Of a stretch of 64,000 nt of DNA, positions 9,397 to 18,637 are shown piece after piece. Within the stretch, counting starts at the first letter, position 1; every line of letters begins with the position of its first letter. Source of the stretch: Roseobacter insulae (GTDB taxonomy: Bacteria > Pseudomonadota > Alphaproteobacteria > Rhodobacterales > Rhodobacteraceae); the NCBI RefSeq assembly GCF_019375555.1, contig NZ_JAHXDN010000001.1, positions 907,501 to 971,500 on the forward strand, written 5' to 3'. A program made the translations under genes and the position numbers. The notes below the pieces were generated by a model that was given only the letters and a program-made list of their open reading frames with translations, had not been told where the DNA came from and did no database searches.

Positions 9397-9457
9397 TATT
9401 TATCTTTCCACTTCGCGTATGCGTGCGGTTCGGAACAGTACCCGGAGGAGTTAAGCG

Positions 9458-10891
9458 ATGGCTGGGCAATCCATGTTGAAATTTGTGACCGTGGAGCGGG
9501 ACATGCCCGAGAAGCGGTCTGCCGAGGTACGCCGTGAGGATTTCAACGAGATTTACGCGGAGTACGCTGCGGCCAAGGCGCAGGAGCAATCCAGCCGGTG
9601 CAGCCAGTGCGGCGTGCCCTACTGCCAGAGCCATTGCCCTTTGCACAACAATATCCCCGACTGGCTGCGGCTGACCGCCGAAGGGCGCCTGCAGGAGGCC
9701 TACGAAGTCAGCCAGGCCACCAACACTTTCCCCGAGATCTGCGGCCGGATCTGCCCGCAGGACCGTCTGTGTGAAGGCAATTGCGTGATCGAGCAATCCG
9801 GCCACGGGACGGTCACCATCGGCGCCGTTGAAAAATACATCACCGATACGGCGTGGGAAAAGGGCTGGGTGCTGCCCATTGTACCTGCGCAGGAACGCGC
9901 GGAATCGGTCGGGATTATCGGTGCCGGCCCCGGCGGTCTGGCGGCGGCGGATGTCTTGCGCCGGGCCGGGGTGCAGGTGACGGTCTATGACCGGTACGAC
10001 CGCGCGGGCGGCTTGCTCACCTACGGCATTCCGGGTTTCAAGCTGGAAAAGGACGTGGTCATGCGCCGCAACGAACAGCTTGAAAAAGGCGGCGTGACCT
10101 TCGTGCTGAACACAAACGTGGGCGAGGACATCAGCTTTGCCGATCTGCGCGCGAAACATGATGCGATCATCATTGCCACCGGGGTCTATAAAACAAGGGA
10201 AATCGAAGCGCCGGGCGTCGGTGCGCAGGGATTGGTGCGGGCGATTGATTTCCTGACGGCAAGCAACCGCAAGAGCTTTGGCGACGCGGTGCCAGCGTTC
10301 GATTCCGGTGAACTGGACGCCAAGGGCAAACGTGTGGTGGTCATCGGCGGCGGCGACACGGCGATGGACTGCGTGCGGACCTCTGTCCGGCAGGGTGCGA
10401 CAAGCGTCAAATGCCTGTACCGCCGCGACCGGGCGAACATGCCGGGGTCGCAGCGCGAAGTACAAAACGCCGAGGAAGAAGGCGTGATTTTTGAGTGGTT
10501 GTCCGCGCCCAAAGGCTTTGCCGGCGATCCGGTCACCGGCGTGATGGTGCAGAAAATGCGCCTTGGTGCCCCCGATGCGACCGGCCGTCAGGCCCCGGAA
10601 GTGATCGAGGGCGCCGATTATGTCGAAGACGCGGACCTCGTGATCATGGCGCTGGGGTTCGAGCCTGAGGCGCTGCCGACACTGTGGGATCAGCCGGACC
10701 TGCCGGTCACGCGCTGGGGCACGATCAAGGCGGCATTCACCACAGGTGCAACCGATCTGGAGGGGGTCTATGCTGTCGGGGACATCGTGCGCGGCGCGTC
10801 ACTGGTGGTCTGGGCCATTCGGGACGGACGGGACTGCGCCGGAGCGATTCTGGACCGGTTCAACGCCGCCACCGCGGTCGCCGCGGAGTAA
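9458..10891 (+). CDS. gltD: Glutamate synthase (NADPH) small subunit
   Basis: The beta subunit (477 residues) of cytosolic glutamate synthase, which takes electrons from NADPH and passes them to the large subunit to convert 2-oxoglutarate and glutamine into two glutamates. The N-terminal cysteine clusters are present ('CSQCGVPYCQSHCPLHNN' and 'CGRICPQDRLCEGNC'), followed by the FAD-binding 'IIGAGPGGLAAADVL' and a second nucleotide-binding 'VVVIGGGDTAMDC'. The ATG has a strong GGAGGAG site. Unusually, gltB does not follow directly: three other genes come between. A shared inverted repeat lies about 60 bp upstream of the start. Confidence 0.96.
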   Translation: MAGQSMLKFVTVERDMPEKRSAEVRREDFNEIYAEYAAAKAQEQSSRCSQCGVPYCQSHCPLHNNIPDWLRLTAEGRLQEAYEVSQATNTFPEICGRICPQDRLCEGNCVIEQSGHGTVTIGAVEKYITDTAWEKGWVLPIVPAQERAESVGIIGAGPGGLAAADVLRRAGVQVTVYDRYDRAGGLLTYGIPGFKLEKDVVMRRNEQLEKGGVTFVLNTNVGEDISFADLRAKHDAIIIATGVYKTREIEAPGVGAQGLVRAIDFLTASNRKSFGDAVPAFDSGELDAKGKRVVVIGGGDTAMDCVRTSVRQGATSVKCLYRRDRANMPGSQREVQNAEEEGVIFEWLSAPKGFAGDPVTGVMVQKMRLGAPDATGRQAPEVIEGADYVEDADLVIMALGFEPEALPTLWDQPDLPVTRWGTIKAAFTTGATDLEGVYAVGDIVRGASLVVWAIRDGRDCAGAILDRFNAATAVAAE

Positions 10892-10967
10892 TCACACCCA
10901 GTACACCACCTGTGCACAGCTTGTGCACCGCATTGGAACACGCCCCCGGATTGAAAGGACAGCATCA

Positions 10968-11666
10968 TTGACCCATGCCGCTCGACATACAGGTTGGCAA
11001 CGATCTGCCGCGCTGGCGCTGGGCGTGCTTTTGTCCGCGCCGATGGCGCTAGCACAGGACAAGATCCGGGTGCCCGATGCCTGCACGGCGGTGGCAACGG
11101 TGCATAAGAACAGCTGCGTGACCACCTCGGTCATGCAATGTGCGGGCAGCACGTGGCAGGCGCTGACCTATCGGCGCGGCAAGCCGCAGGGCACCACGCA
11201 TTACGACCGCGACTGGGCCTTCGTGAAATGGGAGACACATGACGCCAACAGCCTGACGATGGAACATGTGCCCGGCTCGGGCATCAGCATGAACATCCGT
11301 GACCTGATGGATATCGGGTACCACGATGCCTCGGGTGATTTTTTGATGACGACGAACATCATCGACGGGCAGCGCTATGTCCTGAGCGGGCGCACCGAAC
11401 ATACCGGTGGCACGGTGATGGTGGGCGACGAGGAATTCCTCGTCTTCACCGCCGAGCGCCTGTTCGAGCGCGACGCCGGGGCCGGCGGGCTGGCCTTTAC
11501 CCTCGACATCCTGGTGTCTCTGAGCCGCGAGCTTGTGATCGAAGGCAGGTGGTCGCGGCGGGTGATGGATGGCGATGAAGAGGTTTTTGACTACACCCCG
11601 GTAGCGGTCCACGAACGTGGGGACCCGGGTTTCCTGTCCACGATGTCGGAGTATGGCTGTGAGTGA
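10968..11666 (+). CDS. Predicted exported protein of unknown function
   Basis: A 232-residue protein with a signal peptide ('SAALALGVLLSAPMALAQDK', cleavage expected after the second-last Ala-Gln region). The mature part has an early cysteine group (in 'PDACTAVATVHKNSCVTTSV' and 'QCAG') and a cysteine one residue from the C-terminus, which suggests disulfides. I do not recognise the family. I chose a TTG start because AAAGGA sits 8 nt upstream and it gives a complete signal peptide; no ATG is suitably placed. It begins 76 bp after gltD, and its stop overlaps the first GFA gene start by 14 bp, so it probably belongs to the glutamate synthase transcript. Confidence 0.68.
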   Translation: MTHAARHTGWQRSAALALGVLLSAPMALAQDKIRVPDACTAVATVHKNSCVTTSVMQCAGSTWQALTYRRGKPQGTTHYDRDWAFVKWETHDANSLTMEHVPGSGISMNIRDLMDIGYHDASGDFLMTTNIIDGQRYVLSGRTEHTGGTVMVGDEEFLVFTAERLFERDAGAGGLAFTLDILVSLSRELVIEGRWSRRVMDGDEEVFDYTPVAVHERGDPGFLSTMSEYGCE

Positions 11667-12087
11667 TGCACCCCGCACGATCGAAGGCCGCTGCCTGTGT
11701 GGCGCGGTGACGTTGACGGTTCAGACCGAAAACCCGCGGCTGCGCGCGTGCCATTGCGACATGTGCCGCCAGCACACGTCGGGCATGTTCATTTCGGTGG
11801 ATACGCTGCCCGGCACGCTGGAGGTGAGCGGCCCTGCGCAGAGCTTTGCCTCATCGGAATGGGCGGAGCGGGGGTTCTGCGGCACCTGCGGGTCGACCCT
11901 GTGGTACGGTACGGTGCATGACGGGATGCGTCACCCGGCGGCGGGGCTGTTCGAGGGCGCAGCTCTTGGCGAGATGACGCTGGAGTTTTTCGCCGACCAG
12001 TGCCCGCAGGGGTACGGGCTGACGGGTGATCACCGCAAGCTGAGCACCGAGGAAACCATCGCGATGTTTACCGAGGGGGATGAATGA
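11653..12087 (+). CDS. GFA/CENP-V-fold zinc protein (first of a tandem pair)
   Basis: A 144-residue protein of the family named after glutathione-dependent formaldehyde-activating enzyme. The zinc ligands are clear: 'CLCGAVTL' near the N-terminus, 'CHCDMCRQHTSG' next, and 'FCGTCGSTLW' later. Catalysis has been questioned for many members, so no reaction is assigned. The ATG at 11653 follows CGGAG and overlaps the upstream stop. The 3' end overlaps the second GFA gene (ATGATG at 12084). The pair lies between gltD and gltB, which hints at a link to glutamate/glutamine or aldehyde metabolism; this is inference. Confidence 0.88.
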   Translation: MAVSDAPRTIEGRCLCGAVTLTVQTENPRLRACHCDMCRQHTSGMFISVDTLPGTLEVSGPAQSFASSEWAERGFCGTCGSTLWYGTVHDGMRHPAAGLFEGAALGEMTLEFFADQCPQGYGLTGDHRKLSTEETIAMFTEGDE

Positions 12088-12563
12088 TGGACGAGGCGGC
12101 AAGGGAAGCGGTGATCGCACCGCACAGACGCAGCGGCCAGCTGTCGGGCCGGTGCCTTTGTGGCGCGGTCAGGATCGAGATTGACGGCAATTACGTCGCG
12201 GCTGTTGGTGCCTGTCACTGCGTGATGTGCCAGCGCTGGAGCGGGATGCTCTTCGGCTCCTTCGTGGCCGAGACCAAGGCGGTCACGGTTACGGGTCCGG
12301 TCAGGAATTATGCGTCCTCGTCCTTCTCGGAGCGGGGCTTTTGCGAGACCTGCGGCAGTTCGGTATGGCTCAGATCCACCGACCCGGATGAGCCGGAGAT
12401 CGAGCTTTTGCCGGGGCTTTTCAAGGAGGCGGCGGATTTCGTGCTGCTGTCGGAAATCTACACCGACCTTGCGCCGAGCTATGCGTGCCTCAGGGGCGAT
12501 CATCGCCGCAAGACACGGGCCGAAGTGCAGGCGAAACACCCATTCGTTGAAGGAGACAACTGA
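12084..12563 (+). CDS. GFA/CENP-V-fold zinc protein (second of a tandem pair)
   Basis: A 159-residue paralogue of the protein before it, with the same metal layout: 'CLCGAVRI', 'CHCVMCQRWSGM' and 'FCETCGSSVW'. It differs by a longer N-terminus and by a C-terminal 'LRGDHRRKTRAEVQ' where its partner has 'LTGDHRKLSTEE', so the two arose by duplication and then diverged. Either ATG of the ATGATG could start it (12084 or 12087). Its TGA overlaps the gltB ATG by one base, so gltB translation is probably coupled to it. Confidence 0.88.
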   Translation: MMDEAAREAVIAPHRRSGQLSGRCLCGAVRIEIDGNYVAAVGACHCVMCQRWSGMLFGSFVAETKAVTVTGPVRNYASSSFSERGFCETCGSSVWLRSTDPDEPEIELLPGLFKEAADFVLLSEIYTDLAPSYACLRGDHRRKTRAEVQAKHPFVEGDN

Positions 12564-15500
12564 TGACCATCTATGACGACACCTGGGTGGCGCGCGAAGA
12601 AGCGAAACGGGCTTATATGGCCGAAAACGGGCTTTACGACACCGCCGAGGAGCATGCCTCCTGCGGGGTCGGGCTGGTGGTGTCCATCGACGGCAAGAAA
12701 AGCCGCGGCGTGGTGGAAAACGGCATCAAGGCGCTGAAGGCGATCTGGCACCGGGGCGCGGTGGATGCGGATGGCAAGACCGGCGACGGTGCGGGCATTC
12801 ACGTGCAGATCCCGGTGGATTTCTTTTACGATCAGGTGAAGCGCACCGGGCATGACCCGCGCAAGAAGGAGATGATCGCCGTGGGGCAGGTGTTCCTGCC
12901 GCGCACGGATTTCGGCGCGCAGGAGACCTGCCGGACCATCGTGGAAACCGAAGTGCTGCGCATGGGATACTATATTTACGGCTGGCGGCATGTGCCGGTG
13001 GATATCTCCTGTCTGGGTGAGAAGGCCAATGCGACGCGGCCGGAGATCGAGCAGATCCTGATTTCCAACGCGAAGGGGGTGGATGAGGACACCTTCGAGC
13101 GGGAGCTCTACGTGATCCGCCGCCGCATCGAGAAGGCGGCGCTGGCGGCACAGGTGCCGACGCTTTACATCGCGTCGATGTCCTGCCGGTCGATCATCTA
13201 CAAGGGGATGATGCTGGCCGAGCAGGTGGCGGAGTTCTACCCCGACCTGATGGACGAACGGTTCGAGAGCGCCTTTGCGATCTACCACCAGCGCTATTCG
13301 ACCAATACCTTCCCGCAGTGGTGGCTGGCACAGCCGTTCCGGATGCTCGCGCATAACGGTGAGATCAATACGCTCAAGGGCAACCTCAACTGGATGAAAA
13401 GCCACGAGATCCGCATGGCCTCAAGTGCTTTTGGCGACATGGCCGAAGACATCAAGCCCATTGTCGCCGCCGGCTCGTCGGACAGTGCAGCCCTTGACGC
13501 GGTGTTCGAAGTGCTGGTGCGCGCGGGGCGCAACGCGCCGATGGCGAAAACCATGCTGGTGCCGGAGTCGTGGTCGAAACAGGCCATTGAGCTGCCGCAG
13601 GCGTGGCGAGACATGTATTCCTACTGCAACTCCGTGATGGAGCCCTGGGACGGACCCGCCGCGCTCGCCATGACTGACGGGCGCTGGGTCTGCGCTGGCC
13701 TTGACCGTAACGGGCTGCGCCCGATGCGCTACGTGGTGACGAAAGAGGGCATGCTGATCGCCGGCTCTGAGGCCGGCATGGTGCCGCTGGACGAAGCGAG
13801 TGTCGTTGAAAAGGGCGCGCTTGGGCCGGGGCAGTTGCTGGCCGTCGATATGAAGGAGGGCGGGCTGTTTCATGACAAGAAGATCAAGAACAAGCTCGCG
13901 GCGTCGCAGCCCTTCGGCGATTGGGTCGGCAAGATAAACGACCTCGAAGAAGCGCTGGACCACGTCACGGAAAAGCCGATTTTTACTGGCGCGGAACTGC
14001 GTCGCAGGCAGGTTGCGGCAGGCTATACCGTTGAAGAGCTTGAACAAATCCTGGCGCCCATGGCGGAAGACGCCAAGGAAACACTGGCCTCGATGGGCGA
14101 CGACACCCCGTCGGCGGTGCTGAGCGTGCAATACCGGCCGCTGAGTCACTTCTTCCGGCAGAATTTCTCTCAGGTGACAAATCCGCCCATCGACAGCCTG
14201 CGCGAATACCGCGTCATGAGCCTGAAAACCCGGTTCGGCAACCTCAAGAACGTGCTGGATGAGGACAGCAGCCAGACCGAGATCCTGACGCTGGACAGCC
14301 CCTTCATGGGGAATGCACAATTCGAGGAACTGACCAAGCATTTCAACGCCGAACTGGTCACGATTGACTGTACCTTCACCCCGGGCACCGAAAACCTGAG
14401 CGTTGGGCTGGAACGCATTCGCGCCGAGGCCGAGGATGCCGTGCGGTCCGGCGCGGGGCATATCGTGCTGACGGATCAGATGTCGGACGCGGATAAGGTC
14501 GCGATGCCGATGATTCTCGCAACCTCTGCCGTGCACAGCCATCTGGTACGCAAGGGGCTGCGCACCTTCACCTCGATCAACGTCCGCTCCGCCGAGTGTA
14601 TCGACCCGCATTACTTTGCCGTGCTGATCGGGGCGGGGGCGACCATCGTCAACGCCTATCTGGCCGAGGATTCGCTGGCCGACCGCATCGAGCGTGGCCT
14701 GCTGGACATGAGCCTGACGCAGGCGATTGACCGCTACCGGGTCGCGATTGATCAGGGGCTGCTGAAGATCATGGCGAAGATGGGGATCTCGGTGATTTCG
14801 TCGTATCGCGGCGGGCTGAACTTTGAGGCGGTGGGGCTGAGCCGTGCCATGTGCGCGGAGTATTTCCCCGGCATGACGAGCCGCATTTCCGGTATCGGCG
14901 TGATCGGCATTCAGCGCAAGGCCGAAGAGGTGCACGCTAGGGCATGGGGTTCGGCACCATCCGTCCTGCCCATCGGTGGCTTTTACAAGGCGCGCCAGTC
15001 CGGCGAAACCCACGCCTGGGAAGCAACCTCGATGCATATGATGCAGATGGCCTGCAACCGTGCGTCCTACGAGATGTGGAAGCAGTATTCGGCGAAGATG
15101 CAGAGCAACCCGCCGATCCACCTGCGCGATCTGCTGGACATCAAACCGCTGGGCAAGCCGGTGCCGATCGAAGAGGTGGAAAGTATCACCTCGATCCGCA
15201 AACGGTTTGTCACACCGGGCATGTCGCTGGGGGCGCTGTCACCCGAGGCGCATAAGACACTGAACGTGGCGATGAACCGGATCGGGGCGAAATCCGATTC
15301 AGGCGAGGGCGGCGAGGATCCGGCGCATTTTGTCCCGGAACCGAACGGCGACAACCCCTCGGCCAAGATCAAGCAGGTGGCCTCCGGGCGTTTTGGCGTG
15401 ACGGCGGAATACCTCAACCAGTGCGAGGAACTGGAGATCAAGGTGGCGCAGGGGGCGAAACCCGGCGAGGGTGGGCAGTTGCCGGGCATGAAGGTCACCG

Positions 15501-17095
15501 ACCTCATTGCGCGGTTGCGCCATTCGACCAAGGGGGTGACGCTGATCTCGCCGCCGCCGCACCATGATATCTATTCCATCGAGGACCTTGCGCAGCTGAT
15601 CTATGATCTGAAACAGATCAACCCGCGCTGCAAGGTGACGGTGAAGCTGGTGGCATCCTCGGGCGTTGGCACGATTGCCGCGGGGGTGGCCAAGGCCAAG
15701 GCGGATATCATCCTGATCTCCGGACACAATGGCGGCACGGGGGCGAGCCCTGCCACCTCGATCAAATATGCGGGCCTGCCGTGGGAAATGGGCCTGACCG
15801 AGGCGCATCAGGTACTGAGCATGAACAACCTGCGTGAGCGGGTCACGCTGCGTACCGATGGCGGGCTGCGCACGGGCCGCGATATCGTCATGGCGGCGAT
15901 GCTGGGGGCCGAGGAATACGGCATCGGGACAGCTGCGCTGATCGCGATGGGCTGTATCATGGTGCGCCAGTGCCAGTCCAACACCTGCCCCGTCGGCGTT
16001 TGCACGCAGGATGAATCGCTGCGTGAGAAATTCACCGGCACGGCGGATAAGGTCGTCAATCTGATCACCTTCTACGCGACCGAAGTGCGCGAAATCCTTG
16101 CGCGGATCGGGGCGCGCAGCCTGGATGACGTGATTGGCCGGGCCGATCTGCTGGCGCAGGTCAGCCGCGGGTCTGCGCATCTGGATGATCTGGATCTCAA
16201 CCCGCTGCTGATCACCGTGGATGGCGCGGCGGATATTGTCTACGACCGGGCCAAGCCGCGTAATTCGGTGCCGGACACATTGGACGCGGAGATCGTCCGC
16301 GATGCGGCGCGCTTCCTTGAGGATGGCGAGAAGATGCAGCTCAGCTACGCGGTGCAGAACACGCACCGGACCGTCGGGACGCGGACGTCCAGCCATATCG
16401 TCAAGCAGTTCGGCATGCGCAACACCCTGCAGCCGGACCATTTGACGGTGAAGCTTGCGGGTTCTGCCGGCCAGTCGCTGGGCGCTTTCGCGGCACCGGG
16501 GCTGAAGCTGGAGGTCTCGGGTGATGCCAACGACTATGTGGGCAAGGGCCTGTCGGGTGGCATGATCGTGGTGCGCCCGCCGATGGCATCCCCCATCGAG
16601 GCCAGCAAGAACACCATCATCGGCAACACGGTGCTTTACGGGGCAACCGGCGGGTACCTCTATGCTGCGGGGCGTGCGGGGGAACGCTTTGCGGTGCGCA
16701 ATTCCGGCGCGAAGGTGGTCATCGAGGGTTGCGGCTCCAACGGATGCGAGTACATGACCGGCGGCGTTGCGGTGATCCTGGGCGAAATCGGGGCCAATTT
16801 CGGCGCGGGCATGACGGGCGGCATGGCGTATCTGTATGATCCCGGCGGCCAGGCCCCGGCGTTGATGAACATGGAGACGCTGGTGACCTGCCCGGTGACC
16901 GTGGATCACTGGCTGGGCGATCTTGAGGAACTGCTTGAGGCGCATCTGAGCGAGACGGGCAGCCGTCGCGCCTCGGATATTCTGCAGCATTGGGACACCG
17001 AAAAGCAGCATTTCCTGCAGGTCTGCCCCAAGGAGATGCTGGTGCATCTGCCCGCGCCGCTGAGTATCGAGGAAACGGCGATGCCGGCAGAATGA
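12563..17095 (+). CDS. gltB: Glutamate synthase (NADPH) large subunit
   Basis: The alpha subunit (1510 residues) carries glutaminase, FMN synthase and 3Fe-4S functions. Cys34 in 'EEHASCGVGLVV' should become the catalytic N-terminal nucleophile after removal of a 33-residue propeptide. The central domain holds 'HNGEINTLKGNLNWM'; the FMN domain contains 'SGHNGGTGASPATSIKYAGL'; the cluster cysteines follow in 'GCIMVRQCQSNTCPVGVC'. The C-terminal beta-helix domain is complete ('GYLYAAGRAGERFAVRNSG'). The length is full for the family. AAGGAG precedes the ATG. Together with GltD it assimilates ammonium delivered as glutamine. Confidence 0.97.
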   Translation: MTIYDDTWVAREEAKRAYMAENGLYDTAEEHASCGVGLVVSIDGKKSRGVVENGIKALKAIWHRGAVDADGKTGDGAGIHVQIPVDFFYDQVKRTGHDPRKKEMIAVGQVFLPRTDFGAQETCRTIVETEVLRMGYYIYGWRHVPVDISCLGEKANATRPEIEQILISNAKGVDEDTFERELYVIRRRIEKAALAAQVPTLYIASMSCRSIIYKGMMLAEQVAEFYPDLMDERFESAFAIYHQRYSTNTFPQWWLAQPFRMLAHNGEINTLKGNLNWMKSHEIRMASSAFGDMAEDIKPIVAAGSSDSAALDAVFEVLVRAGRNAPMAKTMLVPESWSKQAIELPQAWRDMYSYCNSVMEPWDGPAALAMTDGRWVCAGLDRNGLRPMRYVVTKEGMLIAGSEAGMVPLDEASVVEKGALGPGQLLAVDMKEGGLFHDKKIKNKLAASQPFGDWVGKINDLEEALDHVTEKPIFTGAELRRRQVAAGYTVEELEQILAPMAEDAKETLASMGDDTPSAVLSVQYRPLSHFFRQNFSQVTNPPIDSLREYRVMSLKTRFGNLKNVLDEDSSQTEILTLDSPFMGNAQFEELTKHFNAELVTIDCTFTPGTENLSVGLERIRAEAEDAVRSGAGHIVLTDQMSDADKVAMPMILATSAVHSHLVRKGLRTFTSINVRSAECIDPHYFAVLIGAGATIVNAYLAEDSLADRIERGLLDMSLTQAIDRYRVAIDQGLLKIMAKMGISVISSYRGGLNFEAVGLSRAMCAEYFPGMTSRISGIGVIGIQRKAEEVHARAWGSAPSVLPIGGFYKARQSGETHAWEATSMHMMQMACNRASYEMWKQYSAKMQSNPPIHLRDLLDIKPLGKPVPIEEVESITSIRKRFVTPGMSLGALSPEAHKTLNVAMNRIGAKSDSGEGGEDPAHFVPEPNGDNPSAKIKQVASGRFGVTAEYLNQCEELEIKVAQGAKPGEGGQLPGMKVTDLIARLRHSTKGVTLISPPPHHDIYSIEDLAQLIYDLKQINPRCKVTVKLVASSGVGTIAAGVAKAKADIILISGHNGGTGASPATSIKYAGLPWEMGLTEAHQVLSMNNLRERVTLRTDGGLRTGRDIVMAAMLGAEEYGIGTAALIAMGCIMVRQCQSNTCPVGVCTQDESLREKFTGTADKVVNLITFYATEVREILARIGARSLDDVIGRADLLAQVSRGSAHLDDLDLNPLLITVDGAADIVYDRAKPRNSVPDTLDAEIVRDAARFLEDGEKMQLSYAVQNTHRTVGTRTSSHIVKQFGMRNTLQPDHLTVKLAGSAGQSLGAFAAPGLKLEVSGDANDYVGKGLSGGMIVVRPPMASPIEASKNTIIGNTVLYGATGGYLYAAGRAGERFAVRNSGAKVVIEGCGSNGCEYMTGGVAVILGEIGANFGAGMTGGMAYLYDPGGQAPALMNMETLVTCPVTVDHWLGDLEELLEAHLSETGSRRASDILQHWDTEKQHFLQVCPKEMLVHLPAPLSIEETAMPAE

Positions 17096-17098
17096 TGC

Positions 17099-17127
17099 CA
17101 TTGCCGGGCTGGCAAGGCCCGGCAATG
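17099..17127 (+). terminator. Terminator-like hairpin after gltB
   Basis: CATTGCCGGGC (17099-17109) and GCCCGGCAATG (17117-17127) form a perfect 11-bp stem with a 7-nt loop, 4 bp after the gltB stop. There is no T-run, so it may act as a factor-dependent or mRNA-stabilising end. Confidence 0.65.
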
Positions 17128-17176
17128 CCTGCCCAACGAGGTTCACAAGCCCCGGCCGGACGCCTATAGCTGGGGC

Positions 17177-17905
17177 ATGGCGAAGCGCAGCAGGAAAAAG
17201 ACCACAAGGTCCCGGAAATCCACGGCGAAAAATAACCCCTTGCGGCGGATGCTGCGGTATCTGTCGCGCGGCCTCGGGATCATCGTTGTCGGGGTCGTTG
17301 CGCTGATTGCGCTGGGGGCGGTCGTGAACCCGATCACGACGCCCTACATGTTTTCGGAATCCCGCCGGTTGGGCGGGGTGGCGCAGGATTGGGTGCCCCT
17401 GCCCGACATCGCACCGGTGATGGCGCGCGCCGCCGTGGCGGCGGAGGATGCGAATTTCTGCCAGCACTGGGGGTTTGATCTGCCCGCCATCAAGAATGCC
17501 ATCGCGGAGGGGGGGCACCGGGGGGCCTCGACGATCAGCCAGCAAACGGTCAAGAACGTCTACCTGTGGCATGGCCGGACGTATACGCGCAAGGCGATGG
17601 AGGCGGTGCTGACGCCGCTTCTGGAAGCGATCTGGACGAAACGGCGCATTGTCGAGGTATATCTGAACGTCGCGGAATTCGACGAGGGTGTTTTTGGCGT
17701 GAAAGCCGCCGCACATCACTATTTCGGTGTCACGCCTGCGCAGCTGTCAGAGCAGCAAGCCGCGCAACTGGCCGCCATTCTGCCAGACCCGAAAGGGCGC
17801 TCCGCCAGTAAACCGTCGGGCTTTGTGCAGAAAAGAGCGCAAGCCATCCGGTCGGGGGCAGCAACAATCAGCAAAGACGGGCGGTCACGCTGTTTCGAGA
17901 GTTGA
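17177..17905 (+). CDS. mtgA: Monofunctional biosynthetic peptidoglycan transglycosylase
   Basis: A membrane-anchored glycosyltransferase (GT51, 242 residues) that polymerises lipid II into glycan strands without a transpeptidase domain. A basic N-terminus precedes one membrane helix at about residues 34-55. The catalytic region shows 'AAEDANFCQHWGFD', with the first catalytic glutamate, and 'GASTISQQTVKNVYL'. The second glutamate is expected in 'TKRRIVEVYLNVAEF'. The next gene encodes an FzlA-like protein, so a role at the division site is plausible. Confidence 0.92.
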   Translation: MAKRSRKKTTRSRKSTAKNNPLRRMLRYLSRGLGIIVVGVVALIALGAVVNPITTPYMFSESRRLGGVAQDWVPLPDIAPVMARAAVAAEDANFCQHWGFDLPAIKNAIAEGGHRGASTISQQTVKNVYLWHGRTYTRKAMEAVLTPLLEAIWTKRRIVEVYLNVAEFDEGVFGVKAAAHHYFGVTPAQLSEQQAAQLAAILPDPKGRSASKPSGFVQKRAQAIRSGAATISKDGRSRCFES

Positions 17906-17961
17906 ATCCATGCGCCGTTACGGGCATTGAAGGCAGACTACGCAAACATCCGGATACCCTC

Positions 17962-18627
17962 ATGGCGCGCCTGTTTCATGTTCCCCTGTCTCCCTTTTGC
18001 CGCAAGGTGCGCCTGAGCCTTGCGGAAAAGAAGATCGAGGTGGAACTGGTGGAAGAGCGCTACTGGGAAGCGGATGCGGATTTTCTGCGGCGCAACCCGG
18101 CGGCCAAGGTGCCGGTGCTGCGCCTCGACGGGGTCATGATGGCCGAGAGCGGCGCGATCTGCGAATATATCGAAGAGACGCGACCGGACCCGGCGCTGAT
18201 GCCGAAAGACCCGATTGCGCGGCAGGAAGTACGCCGTCTGGTCAGTTGGTTCGACGACAAGTTCCATCACGAGGTGACGTCGAAACTGCTGTATGAACGG
18301 GTGAACAAGAAGGTCATGGGGCGGGGATATCCCGACAGTTCAAACGTGAAGGCCGGGGCCAAGGCGATCAAGTACCATCTCGATTACATGACCTGGCTGC
18401 TTGATCACCGGCGCTGGCTGGCCGGGGACGTGATGACCCTGGCGGATTTCGCCGCCGCCGCCCATCTGAGCGCGCTGGACTACATCTCGGACGTGGATTG
18501 GAACCGCTCGGAGGTGGTGAAGGACTGGTATGCCAAGATCAAATCACGTCCTGCCTTCCGGTCGATCCTGGCGGACCAGGTATCGGGGTTTCCGCCGCCC
18601 AAGCATTACAATGACCTGGATTTCTGA
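17962..18627 (+). CDS. fzlA: FzlA-type FtsZ-binding protein (GST fold)
   Basis: A 221-residue glutathione-S-transferase-fold protein. The overall pattern ('CRKVRLSLAEKK', 'LVSWFDDKFHHEV', 'LDYMTWLLDHRRWL') and the conserved C-terminal end 'KHYNDLDF' match my memory of Caulobacter FzlA, which binds curved FtsZ filaments and links constriction to wall synthesis rather than acting as a detoxifying enzyme. The start at 17962 (MARLF) follows this alignment; the frame is open back to 17902. It lies between mtgA and queG. If the FzlA assignment is wrong, it is simply a GST-family protein. Confidence 0.82.
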   Translation: MARLFHVPLSPFCRKVRLSLAEKKIEVELVEERYWEADADFLRRNPAAKVPVLRLDGVMMAESGAICEYIEETRPDPALMPKDPIARQEVRRLVSWFDDKFHHEVTSKLLYERVNKKVMGRGYPDSSNVKAGAKAIKYHLDYMTWLLDHRRWLAGDVMTLADFAAAAHLSALDYISDVDWNRSEVVKDWYAKIKSRPAFRSILADQVSGFPPPKHYNDLDF

Positions 18628-18637
18628 TCCCGCATCG

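Noticed and set aside
9347-10465. A minus-strand open frame of 372 codons opposite gltD.
   Set aside because: Antisense to a clear gltD with no domains and an arginine- and histidine-rich composition typical of shadow frames.
13421-17719. Two long minus-strand open frames opposite gltB (566 and 806 codons).
   Set aside because: They mirror the codon bias of gltB, have no recognisable domains and no ribosome sites; the plus-strand protein is complete and unmistakable.
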